64,000 nucleotides of DNA from Marinobacter bohaiensis (lineage in GTDB: Bacteria; Pseudomonadota; Gammaproteobacteria; Pseudomonadales; Oleiphilaceae), in assembly GCF_003258515.1 (NCBI RefSeq), contig NZ_QGEH01000003.1, positions 248,001 through 312,000 of the forward strand, written 5' to 3'. The notes under the pieces are model-generated. The model worked only from the letters and a program-made list of their open reading frames with translations. It searched no databases and had not been told where the DNA came from. The position numbers and the translations under genes are program-made. Position 1 is the first letter of the stretch, and each line of letters starts with the position of its first letter. This document shows, piece by piece, positions 37,363-45,607 of this stretch.

Positions 37363-38280
37363 ATGGGACCTTTGCTGAACCGTCGTCGATTTCTGGGAAG
37401 CCTGCTGGCTCTGGGTGTGAGCGCCCGCCTACCGCGCGCTTTCGCCCAGCCGGCGCCCATCACACGGGCGATCCCGGCCACCGGTGAGTCCCTGCCGGTG
37501 ATCGGCATGGGCACCTGGCGCACCTTCAACGTCGGTTCCGATCCGGGGCTGATCGAAGACCGCACCCGCATCCTCGAGCTGTTTTTCGATCGCGGCGGCG
37601 CCGTGGTGGACTCCTCGCCCATGTACGGTTCCGCCGAAGCGGTGGTGGGCAAGGCCATGATCAAGCTGGGCCGCTACAACGATCTGTTCTCCGCCACCAA
37701 GGTCTGGACCGGCGACGAAGACAGCACCCGCGACGAGGTGCGCATTTCCGGCAACCTCTGGGGTGTGGAGACCTTCGACCTGATGCAGATCCACAATCTG
37801 CTGGGCTGGGAGGGGCACCTGGCCAACCTCAAGGCGATGAAGGAGGAGGGGCGCATTCGCTACCTCGGCATCACCACGTCCCACGGCCGCCGCCACGCCG
37901 AGCTTAAGGCCATCATGGAGCGCGAGCCGCTGGATTTCGTCCAGCTCACCTACAACATCCTCGACCGCGAGGCTGAGCAACAGCTGCTGCCGCTGGCCCG
38001 GGAACGCGGTATCGCCATCATCGCCAATCGCCCATTCCAGGGCGGGCGCCTGTTCGACCGCTTCCAGTCCGAGCCCCTGCCGGAGTGGGCCGCGGAGGCC
38101 GGTTGTCAGAACTGGGCCGAGTTCTTCCTGAAATTCATCGTCTCCCATCCGGATGTCACCTGCGCCATCCCGGCCACCACGCAGCTAGAGCACATGCGCG
38201 AGAACATGGGCGCCCTCTACGGCCGCTTGCCGGATCCGGCACAGCGGCAACGGATGATCGATTACGTCGAGTCCCTGTGA
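37363..38280 (+). CDS. Tat-exported aldo/keto reductase
   Basis: 305 residues from the ATG at 37363, with GGGAG upstream. A twin-arginine signal (NRRRFLGSLLALG, Arg7-9) with likely cleavage after AFAQ predicts export of the folded protein, with cofactor, to the periplasm. The AKR fold follows: GMGTWRTF, DSSPMYGSAE with the catalytic Tyr, ATKVW with the Lys, and QIHN. Exported AKRs are less common than cytoplasmic ones. The next gene begins directly after its stop. Confidence 0.85.
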   Translation: MGPLLNRRRFLGSLLALGVSARLPRAFAQPAPITRAIPATGESLPVIGMGTWRTFNVGSDPGLIEDRTRILELFFDRGGAVVDSSPMYGSAEAVVGKAMIKLGRYNDLFSATKVWTGDEDSTRDEVRISGNLWGVETFDLMQIHNLLGWEGHLANLKAMKEEGRIRYLGITTSHGRRHAELKAIMEREPLDFVQLTYNILDREAEQQLLPLARERGIAIIANRPFQGGRLFDRFQSEPLPEWAAEAGCQNWAEFFLKFIVSHPDVTCAIPATTQLEHMRENMGALYGRLPDPAQRQRMIDYVESL

Positions 38281-38925
38281 ATGCTGGATTACCACCTGCG
38301 CGATTTCCTGATGTTCACGCCGGAGGTCTACCTGCGCCTGTTCGTGCGCCTCAACGAGCTGCTCTGGCCGGGGGCTCTGCTGGCCCTGCTGTTGCTGGCG
38401 CTGATGCCCTGGCTGCTGGCGTCCGGGCGTGTCGGCTGGCGACGCGGCGCCTACCTGATCCTGGCGCTGGGGTGGGGCGCGACGGCGCTGCTGTTCCTGC
38501 ACCGCTTCTACGCGCCGATCAACTGGGCGATGGCGTACATGGCCTGGGCGTTCGGGATACAGGCGCTGCTGCTGGTTGCGGCGGGGCTGGCGGCGCCGAT
38601 ACGGCGAATGGACTGGCGCTGGACGATGGGCGGGATTGTGCTGGTGCTGGCCCTGTGCGCGGCACCGGCACTGGATTACGGCGGCATCACCGCCTGGGGC
38701 TGGCCGGGGCTGACGCCGGCGCCGACCGTCTGCCTGACGGTCCTGCTCCTGCATCCATTGCCCGGTATCTGGCGCTGGCTGCTGCTGCCGGTGCCCGTGG
38801 TCTGGTTGCTCCTTGACGGCCTCACCCACTGGACGCTGGCGACAAGCTGGTCGCTGGTGCCGCCGGTGGTGGGGGCGCTGTTGCTGGTCAGCGCCCTGTG
38901 GCCCACACGCCGGCGGGAGACTTGA
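38281..38925 (+). CDS. DUF6064 integral membrane protein
   Basis: 214 residues. The ATG follows the reductase stop immediately (TGAATG), indicating translational coupling. Six or so hydrophobic segments are visible, with FVRLNELLWPGALLALL near the N-terminus and FYAPINWAMAYMAWAF in the middle, which fit the DUF6064 family. Its function is unknown. Coupling to a Tat-exported aldo/keto reductase suggests a shared, perhaps membrane-linked, redox task. Confidence 0.72.
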   Translation: MLDYHLRDFLMFTPEVYLRLFVRLNELLWPGALLALLLLALMPWLLASGRVGWRRGAYLILALGWGATALLFLHRFYAPINWAMAYMAWAFGIQALLLVAAGLAAPIRRMDWRWTMGGIVLVLALCAAPALDYGGITAWGWPGLTPAPTVCLTVLLLHPLPGIWRWLLLPVPVVWLLLDGLTHWTLATSWSLVPPVVGALLLVSALWPTRRRET

Positions 38926-39735
38926 TCAATCCCAGTCCGGGGCGAACTCCGGATTGGCGATGCGCTCGTCGCGGTTGAGCTTGTCGATGGCGTCGATCTC
39001 GTCGATCGACAGTTCGATGTCCAGCGCGCCCAGGTTGGATTTCTGGTGATCCGGCCGGGTGGAGGAAGGGATCGGCACGATGCCCTGGGACGCTACCCAG
39101 GCGATGGCGACCTGGGCCGCCGTGGCATTGTGGGCGCGGGCAATGCCGGCCAGGGTCTCGTCGTCCATCACGCGACCCACCGCCAGCGGCATGTAACCCG
39201 TAACCTTGATGCCCAGTTCCTGCACGTGGCTGACCACCTTGCGATTGCTCAGGAAGGGGTGCACTTCCACCTGGTTGGTGAGGATCGGTGTGTCGCCCAG
39301 GATCACGCGGGCGTTGTCGAGCTGCGCGTTGGTGAAGTTGGACACGCCCACGTGACGGGCCAGGCCCTCGCGCTGGGCGTCGCGCAGTGCGCCCAGATAC
39401 TCTTCCATGGGCACTTCGTCGTCCGGGGACGGCCAGTGGATCAGGGCCAGATCCACGTGATCCGTCTTCAGCCGTTGCAGGCTGTCCTTGAGGCTGTTCA
39501 TCAGATCGCTGGCGCGCAGGCGGTCGTGCCAGACCTTGGTGGTCAGGAAAATATCACGCCGCGGAATGCCACTGGAGGTGATGCCATCACCGACTTCCGC
39601 CTCGTTCCCGTAGATCTGGGCGGTGTCGATGTGCCGGTAGCCCAGGGACAGGGCGCTGCGTACCGCGTCGCGCGCGATATCGCCCTTGAGTCGAAACGTG
39701 CCCATGCCAATGGGCGGCAAGGTATCCAGTGCCAT
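38926..39735 (-). CDS. dkgB: Aldo/keto reductase DkgB (2,5-diketo-D-gluconate reductase B type)
   Basis: 269 residues, the length of E. coli DkgB (YafB). Motifs GMGTFRLKG, DTAQIYGNEAEVG with the catalytic Tyr, TTKVW with the Lys, LIHWPSPDDEVP with the His, and the closing FAPDWD all follow DkgB closely. It reduces methylglyoxal and other carbonyls with NADPH in the cytoplasm. It abuts the DUF6064 gene tail to tail and is divergent from an enoyl-thioester reductase-like gene. Confidence 0.9.
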   Translation of the reverse strand: MALDTLPPIGMGTFRLKGDIARDAVRSALSLGYRHIDTAQIYGNEAEVGDGITSSGIPRRDIFLTTKVWHDRLRASDLMNSLKDSLQRLKTDHVDLALIHWPSPDDEVPMEEYLGALRDAQREGLARHVGVSNFTNAQLDNARVILGDTPILTNQVEVHPFLSNRKVVSHVQELGIKVTGYMPLAVGRVMDDETLAGIARAHNATAAQVAIAWVASQGIVPIPSSTRPDHQKSNLGALDIELSIDEIDAIDKLNRDERIANPEFAPDWD

Positions 39736-40049
39736 GGCAACTCCCTCAGTAACGTTAAACGAAAATAAAGATGGTGAGGTTCAGGGAGCCTCTGGAAGAG
39801 CCCGCCTGCCCACAGGCAATCGGAAAAGATGGCGTCCGCGCGAGTGCCGGGACGCTTCCAGAGGATCTCTGGCTATCTTCTACGTTGGGGGGATTCGCCC
39901 CATTCTTCAAGTCCTTTTTACGCCCCGCCGCAAACTTTTTTGAGCTGGGTGATGTTGGCGGAATTCACCAGCGTCCTGACCGATCTCCCCCTGTTGCCAC
40001 GCCCTGGTGCGGCCTAAGCTGGGCCGTATACCCACAAGGAGACACAACG
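39736..40049. other. Intergenic region between dkgB and the enoyl reductase
   Basis: 314 bases without a credible gene. It includes the nested inverted-repeat element at 39789-39864 and, just after it, a small hairpin GGGG-ATTC-CCCC (around 39887-39901) with scattered T residues downstream. No clear sigma70 promoter is assigned. Confidence 0.45.
39789..39864. ncRNA. Nested inverted repeats that could form a three-way RNA junction
   Basis: An outer 10-bp stem, CCTCTGGAAG (39789-39798) with CTTCCAGAGG (39855-39864), encloses two smaller stems: GCCTG (39804-39808) with CAGGC (39813-39817), and GCGTCC (39832-39837) with GGACGC (39850-39855). One base is shared at the junction. No match to a known riboswitch is recognised. 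It could be a leader on either strand (dkgB or the enoyl reductase), a small RNA, or a DNA cruciform. Confidence 0.35.
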
Positions 40050-41033
40050 ATGTTGCAGGCTAAGTACGAGCGTCGCGGCCCGGTGCCGCAGGATGTGATC
40101 GATGCGGTCGAGGTGGACACCCCAGAGCCGGGTCCGGGGCAGGCGCTGGTCAAGGTGCTGGCGGCGCCGATCAATCCGTCGGACGTGCTGACCCTGACTG
40201 GTGAGTACGGCATGCTGCCACCGCTACCGGCGATTGGCGGCAACGAGGGCGTGGCCCGGGTGGAAGCGCTGGGGCCGGAGACCGACGGCCCCGAGGTCGG
40301 CCAGACCGTGCTGCTGCCGGTGGGAATCGGCACCTGGGTCAGCCACGCCGTGGTGGACGCGCGCAAACTGGTGCCCCTGCCCAATGAGGCTGACCCGCGC
40401 CAGTTGGCGATGATGACCATCAACCCGCCCACCGCGATGCTGATGCTGTCGGAGTTCGTTGACCTGAGCGACGGCGACTGGGTGATCCAGAACGCGGCCA
40501 ACTCCGGTGTGGGCGGTTACCTGATCCAGCTGGCCAGGCTCCGTGGTCTGCGTACCGTCAACGTGGTACGGCGCGAATCCGCCGTGGCGGGCGTGCGCGA
40601 ACAGGGCGCGGACGTGGTCGTGGTGGACGGTCCGGACCTGGCGAAACGGGTGCGCGAAGCGGTCGGCGACGGTCACGTGAAGCTGGCCATCGACGCGGTG
40701 GGCGGCGCCAGCACCGACCACATCGCCGACTGCCTGGACGAGGGCGGCACCCTGGTCAACTACGGCATGATGAGCGGCGAGCCCTGTCAGGTGTCGCCGC
40801 GCAACATCGTCTTCCGCAACGTCACCGTCAAGGGTTTCTGGCTGGCGAAGTGGTTCGAGCAGGCCAGCCGCGAGCAACAGATGCAGGTCTTCGGCGAGCT
40901 GACGAAACGGATTGCGACCGGTCAGCTTCAGGCCCGGGTCGCGGGCGAGTATGATGTCTCCCAAATCAAGGCGGCGGTGGCCGCAGCGGCCTCGGGTGAG
41001 CGGGATGGCAAGATCCTGATTGTCCCGGAATAG
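40050..41033 (+). CDS. MDR-family enoyl-thioester reductase (MECR-like) / quinone reductase
   Basis: 327 residues from the ATG at 40050, preceded by AAGGAG; a longer frame from 39771 is rejected. It lacks the zinc ligands of alcohol dehydrogenases. AAPINPSDV, TGEYGMLPPLPAIGGNEG (with a Tyr in the MECR catalytic position) and NSGVGGYLIQLA match the 2-enoyl thioester reductase/MECR branch. It would use NADPH to reduce trans-2-enoyl-CoA or -ACP. The next gene, a GFA protein, starts 37 bases later. Confidence 0.85.
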   Translation: MLQAKYERRGPVPQDVIDAVEVDTPEPGPGQALVKVLAAPINPSDVLTLTGEYGMLPPLPAIGGNEGVARVEALGPETDGPEVGQTVLLPVGIGTWVSHAVVDARKLVPLPNEADPRQLAMMTINPPTAMLMLSEFVDLSDGDWVIQNAANSGVGGYLIQLARLRGLRTVNVVRRESAVAGVREQGADVVVVDGPDLAKRVREAVGDGHVKLAIDAVGGASTDHIADCLDEGGTLVNYGMMSGEPCQVSPRNIVFRNVTVKGFWLAKWFEQASREQQMQVFGELTKRIATGQLQARVAGEYDVSQIKAAVAAAASGERDGKILIVPE

Positions 41034-41070
41034 GGCCGCCCACCGCCCGGTCACGTTGGAGACAAGCAGC

Positions 41071-41484
41071 ATGAAAACCGGTCAGTGTCTGTGCGGTGGC
41101 ATAAAGTTCGAATACCGGGGGCGGCTGGGACCGATTGCCCTGTGCCACTGCAGCCAGTGCCGTCGCGCCCAGGGCAGTGCCTTTGCCGCCAACAGCCCGG
41201 TGCAGCAAGTGCACTTCGAGATTGTCCAGGGCCAGGACCTGGTCAAGGAGTTCGAGTCCCGCCCGGGCAAGTACCGCGCCTTCTGCCGCGAATGCGGCAG
41301 CCCGCTTTACAGCCGTGTGGACGCCATCCCCGGCATCCTGCGTTTGCGGGTCGGCACCCTCGATGGTCCGTTGGACCAGGCGCCGGCGTACCATGTGTAC
41401 GTCGGCTCCAAGTCCGACTGGTTCACCATCACCGACGACCTGCCCCAGTATGAGAAGACCGACAGGACCAACGATCCCCACTGA
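41071..41484 (+). CDS. GFA-family (glutathione-dependent formaldehyde-activating-like) protein
   Basis: 137 residues from the ATG at 41071, with GGAG upstream. Zinc-binding cysteines lie in QCLCGG (6 and 8), CHCSQC (25, 27 and 30) and CRECGSPLY, the pattern of the GFA/CENP-V family. Most members are not formaldehyde-activating enzymes, so the role is open. It overlaps the following ABC ATPase gene by about 35 bases if that gene begins at 41450. Confidence 0.87.
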   Translation: MKTGQCLCGGIKFEYRGRLGPIALCHCSQCRRAQGSAFAANSPVQQVHFEIVQGQDLVKEFESRPGKYRAFCRECGSPLYSRVDAIPGILRLRVGTLDGPLDQAPAYHVYVGSKSDWFTITDDLPQYEKTDRTNDPH

Positions 41485-42151
41485 TTCGCCGGACGGCGCC
41501 GGGCCGGTGGTGCGCGCCCGGCAGCTGGTCAAGCGTTTCCGTTCGGCGGCCGGGGCGGTGCCCGTATTCGACGGCCTCGACCTGGAGCTGGCGCCCGGCG
41601 AATCGCTGGCACTCATGGGACGCTCCGGCTCCGGCAAGAGCACGCTGCTGAACCTGCTCTGCGGTCTGGAGCCACTTGATGCCGGTGAGCTGAGTCTGTT
41701 CGGCCAGAACGGCGGCGCCCTTTCTGCCGAAGCCTGGAGCGGGCTGCGGCGCGCCCATATCGCCACGGTCTTCCAGGAAGCCAACCTGATGCCCGCCATG
41801 ACCCTGGCGGAAAACGTGCGCCTGCGGGCGCAGTTGGCCGGCCAGGCGTCGGTGGACGCGGCGGGCTGGCTGGCGCGTCTGGGGCTGGATGGACTGGGCG
41901 ATCGTTATCCGGATCAGGTGTCCGGCGGCCAGCGCCAGCGTGCGGCCCTGGCCATGGCCTTCGCGATGCAGCCGAAACTGCTGCTGGCGGACGAACCCAC
42001 CGGCAGTCTGGATCGCCACACCGCCGATGACGTCGCCGACGTGCTGTTCGATTTCCAGCATGAGCAGCGCTGTCCGATGATCCTCGCCACCCACGATCCG
42101 GCGCTGGCGGAACGCTGCGACCGGGTGCTGCGGCTGGGGGCCGGGTCGTAA
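41450..42151 (+). CDS. ABC transporter ATP-binding protein (LolD/AttE-like)
   Basis: 233 residues if the ATG at 41450 is used; GTG codons at 41507 and 41510 are alternatives and no start has a strong site. Walker A GRSGSGKST, signature VSGGQRQR and Walker B LLLADEPTGSLD are intact. It resembles the MacB/LolD class that pairs with FtsX-type permeases. Its stop overlaps the permease start by one base, and the following lipoprotein completes an Att-like set. Confidence 0.88.
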   Translation: MRRPTGPTIPTDSPDGAGPVVRARQLVKRFRSAAGAVPVFDGLDLELAPGESLALMGRSGSGKSTLLNLLCGLEPLDAGELSLFGQNGGALSAEAWSGLRRAHIATVFQEANLMPAMTLAENVRLRAQLAGQASVDAAGWLARLGLDGLGDRYPDQVSGGQRQRAALAMAFAMQPKLLLADEPTGSLDRHTADDVADVLFDFQHEQRCPMILATHDPALAERCDRVLRLGAGS

Positions 42152-44385
42152 TGCGCGGCGCCCTGTGGCGAGCCTCGCTCAGTCACTACCGGCGCCATCC
42201 CGGTCAACTGCTCGCCCTGTTGCTGATCATCCTGCTGTCCACGGCCCTGTGGAGCGGCGTCTGGGACCTGACCCGCCAGGCCCGCGACAGTCTGCAGCAA
42301 TCCTCTCAATGGCTTTCCGATCTGCACGACATCCAGCGCGATGACGGCGCGCCGCTGCGCGTCGACGATTTCGTGCGTCTGCGCCGGGCCGGGGTGTGCG
42401 TCGCGCCGTGGCTGGCGGTGGCCGACGACGGGGGCGATCAACGGATCGGCATCGATGGCCTGGCCATGGGTTGCTTTCCCCGGTCCCTGACCCGCGGCGA
42501 CGCCCTGTCGGGCGAGGGGCCGTTTATCGATATCGGCGAGGCGGTGCGCCAGACAGAGGCGGCCGGGCGCGACGCGGCGCTGCGCTTGCTGACCCCGAAC
42601 GGGGATGCGGCGCTGCCGCCGGGCTACCGGTTGGCGCCGGCGGAACAGCGCCTGCAGACCGGTGAGCTGGCGGACAGCTTCCTGTTCAACCTGGATGCCC
42701 TGTGCGTGCTGGTGCTGTTGATCACCGGTCTGCTGGTGCGCAGCGTCTACCTGCTGGGGCTGTCGCAGCGACGCAGCAGTTTTCTGCTGCTGCAGCGTTA
42801 CGGCGTGCCCGGGCGAGCGCTGCAACGCCAGCGCCTGCTGGAACTGGGGCTGATCGCGGTCGTCGGCGCCCTGCCGGGCACGCTGCTGGGGCTGATGCTG
42901 GCGTCGGGCTTCGCCAGCGGCTTCGGCCGCATCATGGCGGGCCTGTTCGACGTCAGCCTGTTCGCCGCCGATCTGTCACCGATGCGCTTCCTGCCGGTGC
43001 TGGTGGTGACGGGGATGGTCATGCTCTGGGGCCTGCTGGGGGATCGGCAGGCGCCCGGTCGCTCCCATCGCGTTGGGCTGGGTGTGGCAGTGCTGATGCT
43101 GCTCGCCGGTCTCGTGGGGCTGCTGGCCGGGCAGCGGTTGTCCGTGATCTTCCTGGCCCTCGCGGCGGTGTTCCTTGGCACGGGGCTGCTGACCCCGACC
43201 CTCCTGGCACGCCTGCTGGATCGCGGCGCGCAGCGCACGCGCCAACCGCTGCGCCAGTGGAGTCTGCGCGAGCTGGCGGTGATGCTGCGTCGCCTGGCCC
43301 TGCCGGTGGTGGCGCTGCAGTTTGCCGCGGCCACGGTGATGGCCATCCAGGCGCTGGTAACCAGTTTCGAGAGCACCTTCCAGCAGTGGCTCGACCAGCG
43401 GCTGCAGGGGGATGCCTTTGTCCAGTTGGTCGATCCGTCCGATCTGGCGCCGGCATTGGTTGCCCTGGAGCGGAACCCGGCGGTGCTCGACGGGTACCCG
43501 GTGCGGCGCGGTCAGGGCGAGCTGGCGTCCGGCCCGTCGGTCGATCTGCTGGCGCTGCCGGCCGGGACGCCCCAGCTGCAACGCTGGACGTTTATCGCAG
43601 CCGTTCCCGAACCCTGGGCGGCGTTGGCGGATGGTGCGGTGATGGTCAACGAACAGCTCGCCCGCCGAGAGGGAATCGACCCCGGTGACCGAGTGGCCTT
43701 CCAACTGGCGGGTGAGCGCCGGGACGCCTCCGTCGCGGCGATCTACGCCGATTACGGCCGGCCCCGGGGCGAGATCCTGCTGGCCGCGAATGCCTTGCCG
43801 CCGGCGTTTCGTCCCGATTTTCTCAGCCTGACCCTGACGCTTGCACCGGACGCGCAGGTGGCGCCGGTGCGCGCCTCGCTCGCCGGCGAACTGCCGCCGG
43901 CCGCCTTCGAGGTGCGGGACAACGCCACCGTACGCGGCCTCGCCGAGCGCATCTTTCGCCAGACGTTCGTGCTGACCCGCGCCATCAGCCTGCTGACCCT
44001 GGTGCTGGCCGGCGTTTCGTTGCTGGTACTGGGCTGGGTGTTCTTCGGCACGCGGCGCTGGTACTTCCACCTGCTGCGGGTCTGGGGGCTGGGGCGGCGC
44101 GCCCTGGGCTGGCGGCTGTGCGGACTGTCGCTCGGTCTGACGATGCTGGCCACGCTCGCGGCGCTGCCGCTGGGCGTGTTGCTCACCTGGGCCCTGGTGC
44201 AGCGGATCAATCCGGCGGCGTTTGGCTGGTCCCTGCCGATGACGGTCTACCCGCTGTTCTGGTTGCAGATCCTGGGGCTGGCGGCCGCGATCGGCGGCCT
44301 GGTCGGCTGGCTGATCCAGCGTCAGGTTGGCGACCGGCCGCCGGAACCGGTGGGCGTGCATCAGGTGCAGGGAGCCGACCGATGA
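42151..44385 (+). CDS. FtsX-family ABC permease
   Basis: 744 residues. A membrane segment near residues 20-40 is followed by a periplasmic loop, then two groups of hydrophobic segments (about 185-345 and 365-395) and a C-terminal set of three near 610-740, the layout of a duplicated FtsX permease. It is coupled to the ATPase upstream (TAATG) and to the AttH-like lipoprotein downstream (ATGA overlap). There is no MacA-type adaptor or outer-membrane channel, so lipoprotein or lipid handling rather than drug export is likely. Confidence 0.85.
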   Translation: MRGALWRASLSHYRRHPGQLLALLLIILLSTALWSGVWDLTRQARDSLQQSSQWLSDLHDIQRDDGAPLRVDDFVRLRRAGVCVAPWLAVADDGGDQRIGIDGLAMGCFPRSLTRGDALSGEGPFIDIGEAVRQTEAAGRDAALRLLTPNGDAALPPGYRLAPAEQRLQTGELADSFLFNLDALCVLVLLITGLLVRSVYLLGLSQRRSSFLLLQRYGVPGRALQRQRLLELGLIAVVGALPGTLLGLMLASGFASGFGRIMAGLFDVSLFAADLSPMRFLPVLVVTGMVMLWGLLGDRQAPGRSHRVGLGVAVLMLLAGLVGLLAGQRLSVIFLALAAVFLGTGLLTPTLLARLLDRGAQRTRQPLRQWSLRELAVMLRRLALPVVALQFAAATVMAIQALVTSFESTFQQWLDQRLQGDAFVQLVDPSDLAPALVALERNPAVLDGYPVRRGQGELASGPSVDLLALPAGTPQLQRWTFIAAVPEPWAALADGAVMVNEQLARREGIDPGDRVAFQLAGERRDASVAAIYADYGRPRGEILLAANALPPAFRPDFLSLTLTLAPDAQVAPVRASLAGELPPAAFEVRDNATVRGLAERIFRQTFVLTRAISLLTLVLAGVSLLVLGWVFFGTRRWYFHLLRVWGLGRRALGWRLCGLSLGLTMLATLAALPLGVLLTWALVQRINPAAFGWSLPMTVYPLFWLQILGLAAAIGGLVGWLIQRQVGDRPPEPVGVHQVQGADR

Positions 44386-45494
44386 GTGTCCGGACTGTGT
44401 GGATGGTCGTGCTGATCGGCTGGGGGGGCGTGCTGGCGGGATGCGGACGCGAGGCGCCCGAGCCGGCGGGCTTTGCCGGTCTGGGCGACGCGCTGTCGAG
44501 TGCCGAGGCGGACGATTTCCGGCAACCCCGCGCGGGGGATCGCATCCGTCTGCCGCGGGATCTGGGGCCGCATCCCGATGTGCGCATCGAATGGTGGTAT
44601 CTGACCGCCAACCTGACCACCGCCGACGGCCAGCCGCTGGGGCTGCAGTGGACCCAGTTCCGCCAGGCCCTGGCGCCTCGGGCTCCCGGGGACAGCGCGC
44701 CGGCGGCGGAGACCTGGCCATTGCAGTCGGTGTGGATGGCGCACGCGGCGCTGTCACGCCCCGATGAGCATCACTTCAGCGAGCGCGTGGCCCGGGGCGA
44801 TATCGGCCATGCCGGCGCCCGCGCCGAGCCGTTTGCGGTGTGGCTGGACGACTGGTCGCTGCGCACCACCGACAATGGCCGCGTCTGGCAGCTGTCGGTG
44901 GCCGCCGACGAATGGTCCTATGACCTGACGCTGCGTCCCCGCCGCGCGCCCGTGCGGCACGGCGATCACGGTTTCAGTGCCAAGTCCGCCAGCGGCGAGG
45001 GCTCGATGTACTTCAGCTACTTGGACCTGGCCATCGAGGGGCAGGTGACGGTCGACGGGGTGACCCAGTCGGTAGAGGGGGCGGGCTGGTTCGATCGCGA
45101 GTGGAGCAGCCAGTTCCTGCGCTCCGACCAGCGCGGCTGGGACTGGATGGCGCTGCAGCTGGACAGCGGCGCCCGGGTGATGGCGTTTCGACTGCGGGAA
45201 GCGGACGGAGCCTTCCTGTCCGGCACCTGGATCGGTCCGGACGGCGATGTGCAGGCCCTGACCGGCGACGATTTTACCCTGGAGCCCGACCAGCGGCGTG
45301 CGTTCGCGACCGGCACGGTGCCGGCGGGCTGGCGTCTGACCATTCCGGCGCAGGCGGTGGACCTGAACGTCGAGGCCATGCCCGGTAACTTCTGGAACCG
45401 CGGGCTGTATCCCTATTGGGAAAGCCCGGTGTCGGTCTCCGGCTCCCACAGCGGACGCGGCTACCTGGAACTGACCGGTTACGAGGCGGACTGA
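44382..45494 (+). CDS. AttH/CrtC-like lipocalin-fold lipoprotein
   Basis: 370 residues from the ATG at 44382, overlapping the permease stop. A lipobox LAGC ends the signal (Cys22 or so), so the mature protein is lipid-anchored. The body is the AttH/carotenoid 1,2-hydratase-like double lipocalin domain: HPDVRIEWWYLTANL, WTQFRQAL, WMAHAALSRPD, GYWFDREWSSQF-like GAGWFDREW and a closing GRGYLELTGYE. Genes of this type accompany FtsX-type ABC transporters in marine bacteria (AttEFGH). The exact cargo is unknown. Confidence 0.85.
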   Translation: MSVRTVWMVVLIGWGGVLAGCGREAPEPAGFAGLGDALSSAEADDFRQPRAGDRIRLPRDLGPHPDVRIEWWYLTANLTTADGQPLGLQWTQFRQALAPRAPGDSAPAAETWPLQSVWMAHAALSRPDEHHFSERVARGDIGHAGARAEPFAVWLDDWSLRTTDNGRVWQLSVAADEWSYDLTLRPRRAPVRHGDHGFSAKSASGEGSMYFSYLDLAIEGQVTVDGVTQSVEGAGWFDREWSSQFLRSDQRGWDWMALQLDSGARVMAFRLREADGAFLSGTWIGPDGDVQALTGDDFTLEPDQRRAFATGTVPAGWRLTIPAQAVDLNVEAMPGNFWNRGLYPYWESPVSVSGSHSGRGYLELTGYEAD

Positions 45495-45607
45495 GCACCC
45501 AGGCGCGGTTGTTGCTTTACTTTCAACAGGTCACTGAACAACAAACGCCCTTGCCCAGTGAGAATGCCTTTGTCCTGCGTGCTTGGCCCTGCGAGAGAGG
45601 AACGCCC

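Noticed and set aside
39789-39864. Glycine riboswitch interpretation of the nested repeats
   Set aside because: The start resembles glycine aptamers superficially, but the conserved internal motifs and the P2 pairing are missing.
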